64,000 nucleotides of DNA from a virus, in the IMG/VR virus record IMGVR_UViG_3300025098_000013, positions 62,001 through 126,000 of that record. One strand, 5' to 3'. Each line of letters begins with the position of its first letter. Position 1 is the first letter of the stretch. Made by a program: the position numbers and the translations under genes. This document shows positions 55,509-64,000 of the stretch, piece after piece. The notes beneath the pieces are model-generated. The model searched no databases. It was not told the DNA's origin and worked only from the letters and a program-made list of their open reading frames with translations.

Positions 55509-56438
55509 ATGACAAACCTCGGATATTGCTGTATCAACATGACCCTTCGTAAGGACAAGATTACTACCAATCGTAGTATGATTAAAAAAACATTCCTTAA
55601 AGAAGGTATCAGTAGGTCATCAGACCTTGCATTACAAAATGCTAAAGACCTTGTAGAGATTATCAAATGGAACGAACGTAATGGTTTCAAACTATTCCGT
55701 ATGTCGTCTGACTTAGTTCCATGGGCTAGTGAGTTCAAGTTATCAGATATGCCAGACTATACTAAGTTTAGTAATGTACTCAAGGGTGCAGGTACTTTAG
55801 CTAAGTCGTATGGTCAACGTATCACTTCACATCCTGGCCCATTCAATGTATTGGTGTCACCTAATGATAGAGTTGTAGATAACACGATTAGAGACCTTTC
55901 AATACACGGAGAACACTTTGACCTTATGGGGTTAGAGAGAAGTCATCAGAACCCTATTAACATCCATTGTAATGGTGTCTATGGTGATAAGATGTCTGCT
56001 ATGAATCGTTTCATCACAAACTTCAAGAGATTGCCTGAGTCAGTCCAATCACGATTGGTTGTTGAGAACGATGACAAAGCAAGTATGTACTCAGTCAAAG
56101 ACCTTATGTACCTACACGAACATATTGGTATTCCGATTACGTTTGACTATCACCACCACAAATTCAATACCGGTGGGTTGTCTGAACAAGAAGCACTTGA
56201 GTTGGCTATGTCAACGTGGGGTGACTACAAACCCTTAGTCCATTACTCTGAATCACGTCTATTGGAACAAGAAGGTGTAAAAGCACAAGCACATTCTGAT
56301 TTTATCTATTCTGAAATCAATACATATGGTCATTCTTTAGACATTGAGGTCGAGGCTAAGATGAAGGAGTTGACTGTGTTAGATTATCTTTCCAATTTTG
56401 GTACACATCCAAAAGGGCATAGTATGGGGAAAGCTTGA
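55509..56438 (+). CDS. uvsE: UV damage endonuclease (UvdE family)
   Basis: A 309-residue TIM-barrel nuclease that nicks DNA 5' of UV photoproducts. LGYCCINMTLRKDKITTNR at the start, FRMSSDLVPWASEF, GQRITSHPGPFNVL, HLVVEN-like RLVVENDDKASM, FDYHHHKFN and VHYSESR are the family's metal-binding and substrate blocks, all intact. Start 55509 follows GAAACAT in the promoter leader. Suits a phage of sunlit water. Confidence 0.92.
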   Translation: MTNLGYCCINMTLRKDKITTNRSMIKKTFLKEGISRSSDLALQNAKDLVEIIKWNERNGFKLFRMSSDLVPWASEFKLSDMPDYTKFSNVLKGAGTLAKSYGQRITSHPGPFNVLVSPNDRVVDNTIRDLSIHGEHFDLMGLERSHQNPINIHCNGVYGDKMSAMNRFITNFKRLPESVQSRLVVENDDKASMYSVKDLMYLHEHIGIPITFDYHHHKFNTGGLSEQEALELAMSTWGDYKPLVHYSESRLLEQEGVKAQAHSDFIYSEINTYGHSLDIEVEAKMKELTVLDYLSNFGTHPKGHSMGKA

Positions 56439-56575
56439 TTTAATTAATTTATTAATTATTTTCCTGATATTTATACCTATCAGGTGGTTAACTTGGCTTG
56501 AGCTGCTTAGCGAAAACGTAGTTTAATAATAAGTACAACTCCTGAAGTTAGTAAAACCAATTTGTGGAAAAATAA
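56439..56575. other. 137-base non-coding gap with hairpin
   Basis: CCTGATA at 56463-56469 pairs with TATCAGG at 56478-56484; the loop includes part of a TATTTATA word (56468-56475). No T-run follows, so it is not a clear terminator. No gene seen. Confidence 0.4.
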
Positions 56576-57607
56576 ATGAAAAAACTTTTTAATAGGAAGA
56601 ATATGTTCATACTTCTAATGACTATCAGTACATTAGGGTTAGCTATTTCAGCTGCATATTATTCAGTATTTGGATTGAGTTCACTGTTTGCTGGTGCTAG
56701 AACTGAGGTAATAATAATGGCGGGTTCATTAGAGTTTTCTAAACTTATAATAGCATCATACTTACATAACAATTGGAAGACTGCTGGTTGGATGAAGTGG
56801 TATCTTACCTTAGCAGTTGGTGTATTAATGGTAATCACCTCAGCAGGTATCTATGGATTCTTAACATCAGCATATCAAAAGACTGCTGACCAATTAGGTG
56901 TATTGGATAAGCAAGTTCAAGTAATTGATTTAAAGAAGGGAAGATTCCAAGAACAATTGGATTACTTTAATATAGAAAAGAATCAGTTATCGGAATCAAT
57001 TACGGAACTACGTAATGGGCTATCTAATAATGTAGTACAATATCGTGATAAAGAAACTGGTCAGATTATAACAACAACGTCATCATCTCAACGTAGAGCT
57101 TTGGAACGTCAATTAGCATCAGCAGTTGAATCACGTGATGGTATATCTATAAAAATTGAGGTATTGACCGATTCAATTACATCACTTGATTTAAAAGTAT
57201 TGGATTTGGAATCTAATAATGAAGTAGCTGCCGAAGTCGGACCATTGAGATATATGTCCGCAATAACCGGCCGACCTATGAATGTGATTGTGAATTGGTT
57301 TACATTACTTATAGTATTTGTATTTGACCCACTTGCTATTTCAATGGTAATAGCATTAAACAAGTTAACATCTAAACCTACTGATGTAAAACTACCAATC
57401 TCTGAAGAGGAAGAGTCAGACGAAGTTATCGATGATGTTATTGTGCCAGAACTTACCAAAGTACCAGTTGTACCAAAGACTGAACCAATTGAAAAGGAAG
57501 ATGTAACATTTATCCCAACGGATGATGATGCTAGAAAATTATATGGTGAGAATCGTAAATCCAATTCAAAGACTAAACATATATACAAAAACGCATCTAC
57601 TAAATAA
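56576..57607 (+). CDS. membrane protein with central coiled coil
   Basis: A 343-residue protein with three N-terminal spans (residues about 9-33, 42-62, 78-98), a coiled-coil domain (about 105-215), and one further span (VNWFTLLIVFVFDPLAISM, about 237-258), then an acidic Pro-rich tail. Such proteins occur in other T4-like marine phages. Role unknown; it could act on the host membrane. Confidence 0.6.
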   Translation: MKKLFNRKNMFILLMTISTLGLAISAAYYSVFGLSSLFAGARTEVIIMAGSLEFSKLIIASYLHNNWKTAGWMKWYLTLAVGVLMVITSAGIYGFLTSAYQKTADQLGVLDKQVQVIDLKKGRFQEQLDYFNIEKNQLSESITELRNGLSNNVVQYRDKETGQIITTTSSSQRRALERQLASAVESRDGISIKIEVLTDSITSLDLKVLDLESNNEVAAEVGPLRYMSAITGRPMNVIVNWFTLLIVFVFDPLAISMVIALNKLTSKPTDVKLPISEEEESDEVIDDVIVPELTKVPVVPKTEPIEKEDVTFIPTDDDARKLYGENRKSNSKTKHIYKNASTK

Positions 57608-57608
57608 A

Positions 57609-57640
57609 TTTGTGTATGTCAATATTTTTTTGTATATTGT
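57609..57640 (+). promoter_or_regulatory. Bacteroidota-type promoter
   Basis: TTTG at 57609-57612, 20-base spacer, TATATTGT at 57633-57640. It drives the ClpP-like gene. A TATAAATA word (the T4 late-promoter form) lies just downstream near 57643. Confidence 0.7.
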
Positions 57641-57665
57641 ATATAAATAAACAAGTTATAAACTA

Positions 57666-58295
57666 ATGGATGAACTATACAACACAACACCAACCTCTGC
57701 TGGAGTTAATTTAAGTTATCATGATACGGATAACTCTAAAGATGGCCATAAAAGTTTTTATCGTGAATTCGATTATGGTATAGACACCACGGACAATGTT
57801 ATCTTAATACAAGATGAAATATCAAGTGGGTTAACATTTGACATTGTATCTAAGGTCAGATTACTTCTGAAGATAAATGGTGATATCAATACTATTAATA
57901 TATTACTCAACTCTCCTGGTGGGGATGTAATCGAAACTTTAGCTTTGATAGATTACATGAAGTCTCAAGAAGCTCAAGGTATTAAGTTTAATATCATCGT
58001 AAGAGGGTCAGCTATGTCAGCAGCAGCACTTCTACTTACTTGTGGTACTGGTCTACGGGCTGCATCTAAACACTCTAAGATTATGGTACATCAATTATCA
58101 ACAGTCGCAGTAGGTAAGTTGAGTGATGTTAAATCAAACGCACGATTCTCTGAAGAGTTAGAGAATGATTGTAATCAACTTATGGCTGAAAATTCTAAAA
58201 TGGACAAAGAGTATTGGGAAGGTATATCTTCTTCAGACTACTTTATGTCAGCAGAAAAAGCACTTGAGTGTGGTATCATCGATAAAATAATTTAA
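57666..58295 (+). CDS. ClpP-like serine protease
   Basis: A 209-residue ClpP/crotonase-fold protease. The triad is visible: Ser in VRGSAMSAAALLLTCGT near residue 116, His in KIMVHQLSTVA, Asp in NSKMDKEYW. NILLNSPGGDVIETLALID is the substrate-binding strand. In many phages this fold is the prohead protease, but no capsid genes are visible here; alternatively it works with host Clp ATPases or with the ClpS-like protein at 18624. Confidence 0.85.
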   Translation: MDELYNTTPTSAGVNLSYHDTDNSKDGHKSFYREFDYGIDTTDNVILIQDEISSGLTFDIVSKVRLLLKINGDINTINILLNSPGGDVIETLALIDYMKSQEAQGIKFNIIVRGSAMSAAALLLTCGTGLRAASKHSKIMVHQLSTVAVGKLSDVKSNARFSEELENDCNQLMAENSKMDKEYWEGISSSDYFMSAEKALECGIIDKII

Positions 58296-58301
58296 AATAA
58301 T

Positions 58302-59081
58302 ATGTTAGACTTTTTCACAGCAGAAGAACTCGTAGAGAACTACGAGAAGTTCCGTAAACTAATTAACAAAACATTTGAAGGTGACCGATTAGAGGCACTT
58401 AATAAAATGTACGACCACTTCGAAGAACGTATGATTTATACACCAGCATCTTCGGTAGAACATTACCACAATGCATTTCCAGGTGGATACATCGACCACG
58501 TTCTTAGGGTAACACGTAATGCTTTAAAAGTATACGACCTTTATTCTGAGTTAGGTGGTGTTGGTGATTATAGTAGAGAAAGTCTAATATTCACAGCACT
58601 ACACCACGACCTTGGTAAGTTGGGTACGCCTGAGTTGGATTACTATGTTAAGAATGATTCCGAATGGCACATAAAGAATCAAGGTAAGATTTACAAAACA
58701 AATTCAGACATCCATTGGATGAATCTAAACGATAGAACATTCTATCTACTAAACTACTTTGGTATTCAATGTACCCAAGAAGAATGGATTGGTATTAAAC
58801 TTACTGATGGGTTGTATGACGAGAATAACAAAGAGTATTTTATCAAGTACAATAAAGATGACGCATTAAAAACATCGATGCCATACGTAATGCATACCGC
58901 TGACTTATTCGCTGCAAGATACGAGAATGAGAGATGGATGAAAGAAATGAATCCAATAAAGTCTACACGGAAGTCAACTATTGGTAGACCTAAGAAGGGG
59001 AATTTAGGTGACGCTTTTACTAATAGTAATACTGATACTAAAAGTGTATTCGACGCGTTTAAAGGAATTATAGAGGAGTAA
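58302..59081 (+). CDS. HD-domain phosphohydrolase
   Basis: A 259-residue HD protein: HYHNAFPGGYIDHVLRVTR, then FTALHHDLGKLGTPELDYY and a late VMHTADLFAARYENE that completes the metal site. HD enzymes hydrolyse nucleotides or cyclic dinucleotides. Substrate unknown; nucleotide metabolism is likely in a phage. Confidence 0.8.
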   Translation: MLDFFTAEELVENYEKFRKLINKTFEGDRLEALNKMYDHFEERMIYTPASSVEHYHNAFPGGYIDHVLRVTRNALKVYDLYSELGGVGDYSRESLIFTALHHDLGKLGTPELDYYVKNDSEWHIKNQGKIYKTNSDIHWMNLNDRTFYLLNYFGIQCTQEEWIGIKLTDGLYDENNKEYFIKYNKDDALKTSMPYVMHTADLFAARYENERWMKEMNPIKSTRKSTIGRPKKGNLGDAFTNSNTDTKSVFDAFKGIIEE

Positions 59082-59082
59082 T

Positions 59083-59364
59083 ATGATTATAACAATTATT
59101 ATATTATCAATAACAACAATCGTATTTTTATTTAGTACGATAAACCTTCTTCGTAAGAACGAAGCATACGAAGATGTTGTGGAAGAGCAGGAGATAGTAA
59201 TATCAGACACCGCAAATAGAATTGATGATTCTATGGCTAAGATGAAAGAGATTGATAAGTTAGGTTCTTTTGAAGCAGATGATGAGACTGGATTTATCTT
59301 TAAGAATTTGTATGAAGTAATTGAGCAATTAGAAAAGTACTATGGGTCGAAAGAGGAAGAATAA
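59083..59364 (+). CDS. membrane-anchored coiled-coil protein (93 aa)
   Basis: One N-terminal span (IITIIILSITTIVFLFSTI) and an acidic coiled coil. One base after the HD gene; overlaps the sigma factor gene by 23 bases. Role unknown. Confidence 0.55.
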   Translation: MIITIIILSITTIVFLFSTINLLRKNEAYEDVVEEQEIVISDTANRIDDSMAKMKEIDKLGSFEADDETGFIFKNLYEVIEQLEKYYGSKEEE

Positions 59365-60058
59365 AAGATATTTTAATAAAATAAATGAGATTGCAATCAA
59401 CGCATATAACAATTGTGATGACCAGCGACTAAAGAATAAAATATACAATCGGTTTATTCATTACCCATTTGATAAACTTGCAGAGAATGTAATACATACT
59501 TACAAGACTTATTATTTTGAAGTTCCATACGAAGATGTTAAAGCAAATGTAGTAGCATTCTTAAATGAGAAGATTCATAAGTTCAATGGAGACAATGGTA
59601 GAGCGTTCTCATACTTTACTGTAATAGCACGTAACTATTTGTTCAATGAAAACAATGCTAATTATGCTCGTATGAAAATGAGAGATGGTGTTGAAGTCAT
59701 AGACTCGTCACGTGATATTGTAAATGAGGTATTCGATAAACGACAAATGGAAGCTCTAAAAGATTTCATGGATTACTATGTAATGTACATGGATAGTAAT
59801 ATTCTTACAATATTCAATAAAGAACGGGACCAAAAGATAGCAGATTCGCTTACTGAATTATTTAGAACACGTGATAACCTATATTCTTACAATAAAAAGG
59901 CTCTCTATATACTTATTAGGGAGAGAACTGGAGTTCAGACTCAATACATCACACGTGTGGTAGGTAAGATGAAGGTTATATACAAAGAACTATATATCGA
60001 TTTTATGAAAGGTGATATATTACCAGTAACACATCGAGTGGAGGAATTTAATGGATAA
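59342..60058 (+). CDS. 55: late transcription sigma factor (T4 gp55-like)
   Basis: A 238-residue protein. KFNGDNGRAFSYFTVIARN then YLFNENNANYAR matches the region-2-like core of T4-type gp55 sigma factors (xFxxxKAFSYFxxIxxN). The C-terminal part ends with a helix-turn-helix-like IRERTGVQTQYITRVVGKM. It would direct host RNA polymerase to late promoters, and it lies directly before the baseplate genes it should activate. Confidence 0.72.
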   Translation: MGRKRKNKRYFNKINEIAINAYNNCDDQRLKNKIYNRFIHYPFDKLAENVIHTYKTYYFEVPYEDVKANVVAFLNEKIHKFNGDNGRAFSYFTVIARNYLFNENNANYARMKMRDGVEVIDSSRDIVNEVFDKRQMEALKDFMDYYVMYMDSNILTIFNKERDQKIADSLTELFRTRDNLYSYNKKALYILIRERTGVQTQYITRVVGKMKVIYKELYIDFMKGDILPVTHRVEEFNG

Positions 60059-60413
60059 GGATACTGAATTATTTAAAGGTAAGTCTTTCTCGGATATTAT
60101 GTCAGACATATATTCCAATCAAAAAAAGAAAGACCGCCAAATCAAACTACTGATTGCTCAACTCGAACCAATGGTTAAGAGTTTGGGTGATGCATCAGTA
60201 GTTGTACCTTTGATAAAAGAATACTTAGATATATCAGTTCGTAATGACGATGCTTTAATTAAATTAGCAGCAATCGTCCAACGTATGATGAAGGACAACA
60301 ATTCGGGCTCAGATGGTGGTATGTTATTATCACCAGAGGAGAAGAGACAATTGATGGATGCTATTGATGAGGTTGAGAAAGACCTACCTAAAGACGATGG
60401 GGGTGATGAATGA
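60051..60413 (+). CDS. hypothetical protein in baseplate operon (120 aa)
   Basis: MDKDTELFKGKSFSDIMSD; helical, acidic C-terminus. ATGA-like overlaps on both sides tie it to the sigma factor and the gp5-like gene. Similar small proteins stand next to gp55/gp5 in other T4-like marine phages; function unknown. Confidence 0.6.
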   Translation: MDKDTELFKGKSFSDIMSDIYSNQKKKDRQIKLLIAQLEPMVKSLGDASVVVPLIKEYLDISVRNDDALIKLAAIVQRMMKDNNSGSDGGMLLSPEEKRQLMDAIDEVEKDLPKDDGGDE

Positions 60414-61408
60414 AATATGCACAAGTATTAGAAGTATATTTAGATGATGATAACCCCAACGGACCCTACTCAATACAAGCTTCTCTAAAAGAATCAAATA
60501 CAAGTAAACGTATTTTAGCTAAGCCATTAAGTATACTTAGTAAAACTATTCCTGTTGTTGGTGAGTATGTATGTATACAAAAAGCACCTTCTGATTTCAT
60601 ATCTGCTACGGGTGGTGGTGCTACTGTATTTTATTACTCACATCCGGTTTCATTACAAGGTAATGTAAATAATAATATATTAGAAAACGCAACCAGACTT
60701 GAAGGAAGTACGATTGGTGGTGATTATAATATTACCTCAGCCGGAGTTCCGAACACATCAGGCCCTTCTAAATCCGACCCTAAGAATAAAGAGTTCAAAA
60801 TAGTATCAAACCTATCACAATTACAACCATACTCAGGTGATATTATACATGAGGGTAGGTTTGGCCAATCAATTCGATTTGGGTATACTCCACAAAATTC
60901 AGATTCTAAGATTAAACCATCTTGGACCTCAACTACACCCGAATCACCAATCACTATTATTCGTAATGGCGCTGGTAACTCAAATGGGTATAATAAATTT
61001 GTTATAGAAGATATCAATGATGACGACTCATCTATATACTTAGCTTCTAAACAAAAGGTTGGAATTAAGTCGTCAAATAACTTTACGTTAGGAGTTACAC
61101 CCACATCTCTATATACTAAACCACAAATAGTATTAAACTCGGACCGACTCGTTCTAAATTCAAAAAAAGACTCAGTTCTAATCAGTGGTGCTAAATCGGT
61201 AAATGTATCAACGTCCAATTGGAAAGCTGATATGGATGTCATATTCAGTCAGTTGGAATCAATCACCGATGCACTATTACAGTTAGCACCCCAACTAACT
61301 GCGGCTGCCAATACTGGTGGGCCAGTCCCATCACTAACGGCCGGTGGTCCTCAATTGTTATCTACGATTACTCAAGTAAAAACTCAGTTAACATTAATGA
61401 AACAATAA
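60410..61408 (+). CDS. 5: baseplate hub/spike protein (gp5-like)
   Basis: A 332-residue structural protein. The N-terminal half has an OB-like pattern (VPVVGEYVCIQKAPSDF-type), then RFGQSIRFGYTPQ, ITIIRNGAG and DINDDDSSIYLASKQ, a block I recognise from baseplate hub gp5-like proteins of marine T4-like phages. Repeated short strands (KSVNVSTSNWKADMD) suggest the start of a beta-helical spike; no lysozyme domain is present. C-terminal part is Gly/Ala-rich. Confidence 0.65.
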   Translation: MKYAQVLEVYLDDDNPNGPYSIQASLKESNTSKRILAKPLSILSKTIPVVGEYVCIQKAPSDFISATGGGATVFYYSHPVSLQGNVNNNILENATRLEGSTIGGDYNITSAGVPNTSGPSKSDPKNKEFKIVSNLSQLQPYSGDIIHEGRFGQSIRFGYTPQNSDSKIKPSWTSTTPESPITIIRNGAGNSNGYNKFVIEDINDDDSSIYLASKQKVGIKSSNNFTLGVTPTSLYTKPQIVLNSDRLVLNSKKDSVLISGAKSVNVSTSNWKADMDVIFSQLESITDALLQLAPQLTAAANTGGPVPSLTAGGPQLLSTITQVKTQLTLMKQ

Positions 61409-61421
61409 TTATATATAAACA

Positions 61422-61429
61422 TATTTATT
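61422..61429 (+). promoter_or_regulatory. TATTTATT motif, candidate late promoter
   Basis: CATATTTATTATC just before ATG 61433, within the structural operon. Confidence 0.25.
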
Positions 61430-61432
61430 ATC

Positions 61433-61915
61433 ATGGATACAAAGAAACTAATTAAGGCAATTCAACTCATCATTAAAGAAGAGGTAAAGAAGGAAGTCTC
61501 TAAACGTGAGAAGTCTTTACGAGCTTCTATTATAAAAGAGATAAAGCAATCACAACCAAACGTTGTTGATAAAGACCCGCTTGATGTAGACCACGTATTT
61601 GAATCTAATACTAAAATAAATAAATCATTTACCGGCAACGCAACGTTAAATGATATGTTAAACGAAACCGCTGATAGTGGTGAGTGGAGAAGTATTAATT
61701 CAAATGGAGTTGGTGGTGGTATGTTTGATGCATCACAAGCACAGGCGTTCGCTGGTGGTATGGGTCAACAACCACAAGTGTTACAAAACGCAGATGGTAG
61801 AACAATACCAACTAATCAGCTACAACAAACTGACGCAGGTAAAGCGGTAGTTGACGCACTAACACGTGACTACTCAGGTTTAATGAAACATATAAATAAT
61901 AAGAAGGGTAGCTAA
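61433..61915 (+). CDS. hypothetical baseplate-region protein (160 aa)
   Basis: Basic coiled-coil N-terminus (MDTKKLIKAIQLIIKEEVKK), then a Gly/Gln-rich part (GMGQQPQVLQNADGR). Its stop overlaps the gp25 ATG. Probably structural or an assembly factor, by position. Confidence 0.55.
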   Translation: MDTKKLIKAIQLIIKEEVKKEVSKREKSLRASIIKEIKQSQPNVVDKDPLDVDHVFESNTKINKSFTGNATLNDMLNETADSGEWRSINSNGVGGGMFDASQAQAFAGGMGQQPQVLQNADGRTIPTNQLQQTDAGKAVVDALTRDYSGLMKHINNKKGS

Positions 61916-62349
61916 TGGCATCCCGTAATGAATTTAGTATCAATCCTTTAGACTTAAAAAGGAATAAGGCAGTTGGAGTTTTGTTACCATTGGGTGGTAG
62001 TCCATTATTTAAACTATCATATACAACTGAAGAGCAGGCTATATCTAATCTTAAAAACTTGATTTTAACAAGAAAGGGTGAACGTCATCTTCAACCAACA
62101 TTTGGTTCCGATGTATACTCATTGTTATTTGAACAAATGACAGAAGACTTAGCAGATGATTTGGAAAGTTCACTACGAGATGATATTAAATTCTGGCTTC
62201 CATATATTATTATAGATAGTATACGAGTAATTACCAACGAAGATAATAATAGAGTAAACATAAATTTAGTAGTTAAGGTAACTGACCGTGGGGCAAACAC
62301 AAAAATAACAATTCTTGTTTCAGAGCAAGGTAATATATCTATTGTTTAA
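61915..62349 (+). CDS. 25: baseplate wedge protein gp25
   Basis: A 144-residue GPW/gp25 family protein. It contains AISNLKNLILTRKGERHLQ, FGSDVYSLLFEQM and a C-terminal strand pair VNINLVVKVTDRG. In T4 gp25 is part of the wedge next to the tail tube and sheath and starts sheath assembly; the EAxxNL-like and RKGER positions here (QAISNL, RKGER) match. It is followed by gp6, the same order as in many contractile systems. Confidence 0.9.
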   Translation: MASRNEFSINPLDLKRNKAVGVLLPLGGSPLFKLSYTTEEQAISNLKNLILTRKGERHLQPTFGSDVYSLLFEQMTEDLADDLESSLRDDIKFWLPYIIIDSIRVITNEDNNRVNINLVVKVTDRGANTKITILVSEQGNISIV

Positions 62350-62358
62350 GGATAAGAC

Positions 62359-64000
62359 ATGGCTGATAAAATAAAAAAAGATGTAAATTTAATAGGTAGA
62401 GACTTCGGTGATATCCGTAAGAATCTAATTGACTTTACTAAAACATATTTCCCAAATACCTATAATGATTTTAATGAATCATCTCCTGGTATGATGTTTA
62501 TGGAAATGGCGGCATATGTGGGTGATGTACTTTCATATTATACCGATGTTCAATTAAGAGAATCTGTTTTAGAAGAAGCTCAAGAAAAGTCTAATGTATT
62601 TACAATAGCACAATCATTTGGGTATAAGCCAAAGTTAAATGTACCAGCAACAACCGATATGACTGTGTATCAGATATTACCTGCGATGGGTAGTGGTGAT
62701 AATGTTAAGCCAAACTTTGACTACGCATTAACCTTAAAAGAAGGTATGGTCATTGGTTCAACTGAAAGTCCCAACGTTGAATTTACTACTATAAATAAAG
62801 TAAGATTTGCACAATCATCTTCATTCGACCCCACTGACGTTTCGGTTTATCAAATTGACGAAACAACAAACGAACCTATCTATTATTTATTAAAAAAATA
62901 TGTTAAAGCAGTTAGTGGTAAAAGTGAAACATCTACATTTAACTTTGGTTCTCCAAAACCTTACGATAAAATAAAAATAGAAGCGGATGGTTTGATTGAT
63001 GTAATAAGCATCATGGATGATGATGGTGATGAGTGGACTAAGGTTGAGTATCTAGCACAAGACACTGTGTTTGAAGAATTACCAAACACTACCGATTACT
63101 CATTAGCCATGGCTGCTTACGCAAATGAGACACCATCATTACTTAAACTAAAAAGAGTACCCAAACGTTACATTACACGTATAACTGACGATGGTACACT
63201 CGACATTCAATTTGGAGCAGGGGTATCATCAAATTCAGACGAAGAGATACTTCCAAATCCGGATAACGTTGGCTCCGCACTATATCCCGCAAGTGGTGAC
63301 CTTGACCAAGGGGTTGACCCATCAAACTTTATGTACGCTAAAACATATGGTGTAGCTCCAGCTAATACCGAATTAACTGTTACATACCGAATAGGTAATG
63401 GTGTTTCTGATAACGTTCCATCTTCTGATTTAACAACGATTGTAGAACGTGTAATTGAAACTGATGGTAGTAGGTTGGTTGGTGATGTTTTTAATGTAGT
63501 TAAAAACTCAATAGCAGTAACGAACGAAGTAGCAGCAACTGGCGCCCAATTTGAAGAAGAGATTGAGCAGGTACGTAACAACGCTCTTGCATATTTTAGA
63601 GCACAAAATAGAGCCGTAACCAGAGAAGACTACTTACTTAGAGCGTACGCATTACCACCACAATTTGGTTCGGTAGCAAAAGCATATGCTGCACCTGACT
63701 TCCAAATCAATACTTTATTGGATGATGGTCCGGACCCAATTCCAAATCCATTAGCAATTAACTTCTATACATTAGGATATGATTCTAAGAAAAAGCTTAC
63801 TCAGTTAAACAATGCTACAAAGCAAAACTTACAAAACTATTTGTCTTACTATCGTATATTAACTGATGCTGTAAATATTAAAAATGCATACATCGTAAAT
63901 ATTGGTATCAACTTCGAAATAATAGTATTACCAAATTACAATTCAAATGAGGTTCTCTTAAAATGTATCAACACATTAAAAGAATTATTCAAAATCGAAC
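62359..64000 (+). CDS. 6: baseplate wedge protein gp6 (partial, runs off the window)
   Basis: At least 547 codons open to the window end. It starts MADKIKKDVNLIGRDFGDI and has FPNTYNDFNESSPGMMFME, AAYVGDVLSYYTDVQLRES and QFGAGVSSNSDEEI, then FRAQNRAVTREDYLLRAYA, which are hallmarks of the baseplate J/gp6 family. Gp6 forms the iris-like ring that changes shape on contraction. Start ATG 62359 follows AAGGATAAGAC. Confidence 0.92.
   Translation, partial: MADKIKKDVNLIGRDFGDIRKNLIDFTKTYFPNTYNDFNESSPGMMFMEMAAYVGDVLSYYTDVQLRESVLEEAQEKSNVFTIAQSFGYKPKLNVPATTDMTVYQILPAMGSGDNVKPNFDYALTLKEGMVIGSTESPNVEFTTINKVRFAQSSSFDPTDVSVYQIDETTNEPIYYLLKKYVKAVSGKSETSTFNFGSPKPYDKIKIEADGLIDVISIMDDDGDEWTKVEYLAQDTVFEELPNTTDYSLAMAAYANETPSLLKLKRVPKRYITRITDDGTLDIQFGAGVSSNSDEEILPNPDNVGSALYPASGDLDQGVDPSNFMYAKTYGVAPANTELTVTYRIGNGVSDNVPSSDLTTIVERVIETDGSRLVGDVFNVVKNSIAVTNEVAATGAQFEEEIEQVRNNALAYFRAQNRAVTREDYLLRAYALPPQFGSVAKAYAAPDFQINTLLDDGPDPIPNPLAINFYTLGYDSKKKLTQLNNATKQNLQNYLSYYRILTDAVNIKNAYIVNIGINFEIIVLPNYNSNEVLLKCINTLKELFKIE

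Noticed and set aside
57109-57588. 159-codon antisense open frame
   Set aside because: Fully inside the coiled-coil membrane protein gene; Ser/Thr-rich low-complexity translation typical of antisense shadows.
60724-61242. 172-codon antisense open frame in the gp5-like gene
   Set aside because: The + frame carries recognisable baseplate motifs and operon overlaps; the antisense frame has none.
1-64000. Insertion sequences, integrase or attachment sites
   Set aside because: No transposase or integrase motifs and no terminal inverted repeats with target duplications were seen; the tRNA genes are not flanked by integrase genes.

Overview
The window is part of a large, AT-rich (roughly 35-37% GC by eye), T4-like tailed phage (myovirus) genome. 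Every gene I support lies on the + strand, packed with ATGA or TAATG overlaps. T4-type markers are the baseplate wedge proteins gp6 and gp25, a gp5-like hub/spike protein and a gp55-like late sigma factor, all in the last 5 kb. The host is most likely a (probably marine) member of the Bacteroidota/Flavobacteriia. Promoters have the Bacteroidota form (TTTG, 20 bases, TAnnTTTG-like). Several signal peptides end in the A-Q type site usual in that phylum. Two proteins carry type IX secretion (T9SS) sorting-like C-termini. DUF4494 and TIGR03643-type small proteins are typical of the phylum.

Layout. 0-8 kb: surface-glycan island (2-hydroxyacid dehydrogenase, NeuA-like and NeuB-like nonulosonic acid enzymes, FkbM methyltransferase, sugar epimerase, several glycosyltransferases). 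8-15 kb: endolysin, a 985-residue T9SS cargo protein with Cys-rich repeats, an outer-membrane-type protein, two related small membrane proteins, an exported thioredoxin-like protein, a holin candidate and a PAP2 phosphatase. 15-34 kb: metalloprotease-like protein, HAD proteins, P-loop kinase, 2OG oxygenase-like protein, sulfotransferase, GroES, HNH nuclease, GroEL, J-domain protein, exported nuclease, flavodoxin-fold reductase, second T9SS-like cargo, Nudix and Smr proteins. 34.0-34.8 kb: non-coding region with two DnaA-box-like composite repeats and inverted repeats, a replication-origin candidate. 35-44 kb: many tiny genes, segmental duplications, thymidylate synthase, a second FkbM enzyme and a GT25 glycosyltransferase. 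44.5-45.6 kb: tRNAs Arg(TCT), Glu(TTC), Gln(TTG), Ser(TGA), Gly(GCC), plus two perfectly tRNA-shaped RNAs whose loops are not canonical. 45.6-58 kb: APS kinase, nucleotidyltransferase, thioesterase, CobT-like and CobS/MoxR-like pair, Hsp20, UV damage endonuclease. 57.6-64 kb: ClpP-like protease, HD hydrolase, late sigma factor and baseplate genes, the last running off the end.

How it works together. Twenty-one promoters share an almost invariant 20-base spacer. Eleven of them also carry a paired TTAACA box (11-base period) at a fixed distance upstream, which looks like a phage activator site. They drive the accessory/early-middle genes and are absent from the glycan, lysis and baseplate blocks, which fits late transcription by the gp55-like sigma factor. 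GroES, GroEL, a J-domain protein, Hsp20 and a ClpP-like protease form a phage-borne folding/proteolysis set. The exported proteins suggest the phage remodels the envelope of its infected host. The strongest novelty candidates are the two glycine-type tRNA-like RNAs, the paired TTAACA promoter class and the phage-encoded T9SS cargo.
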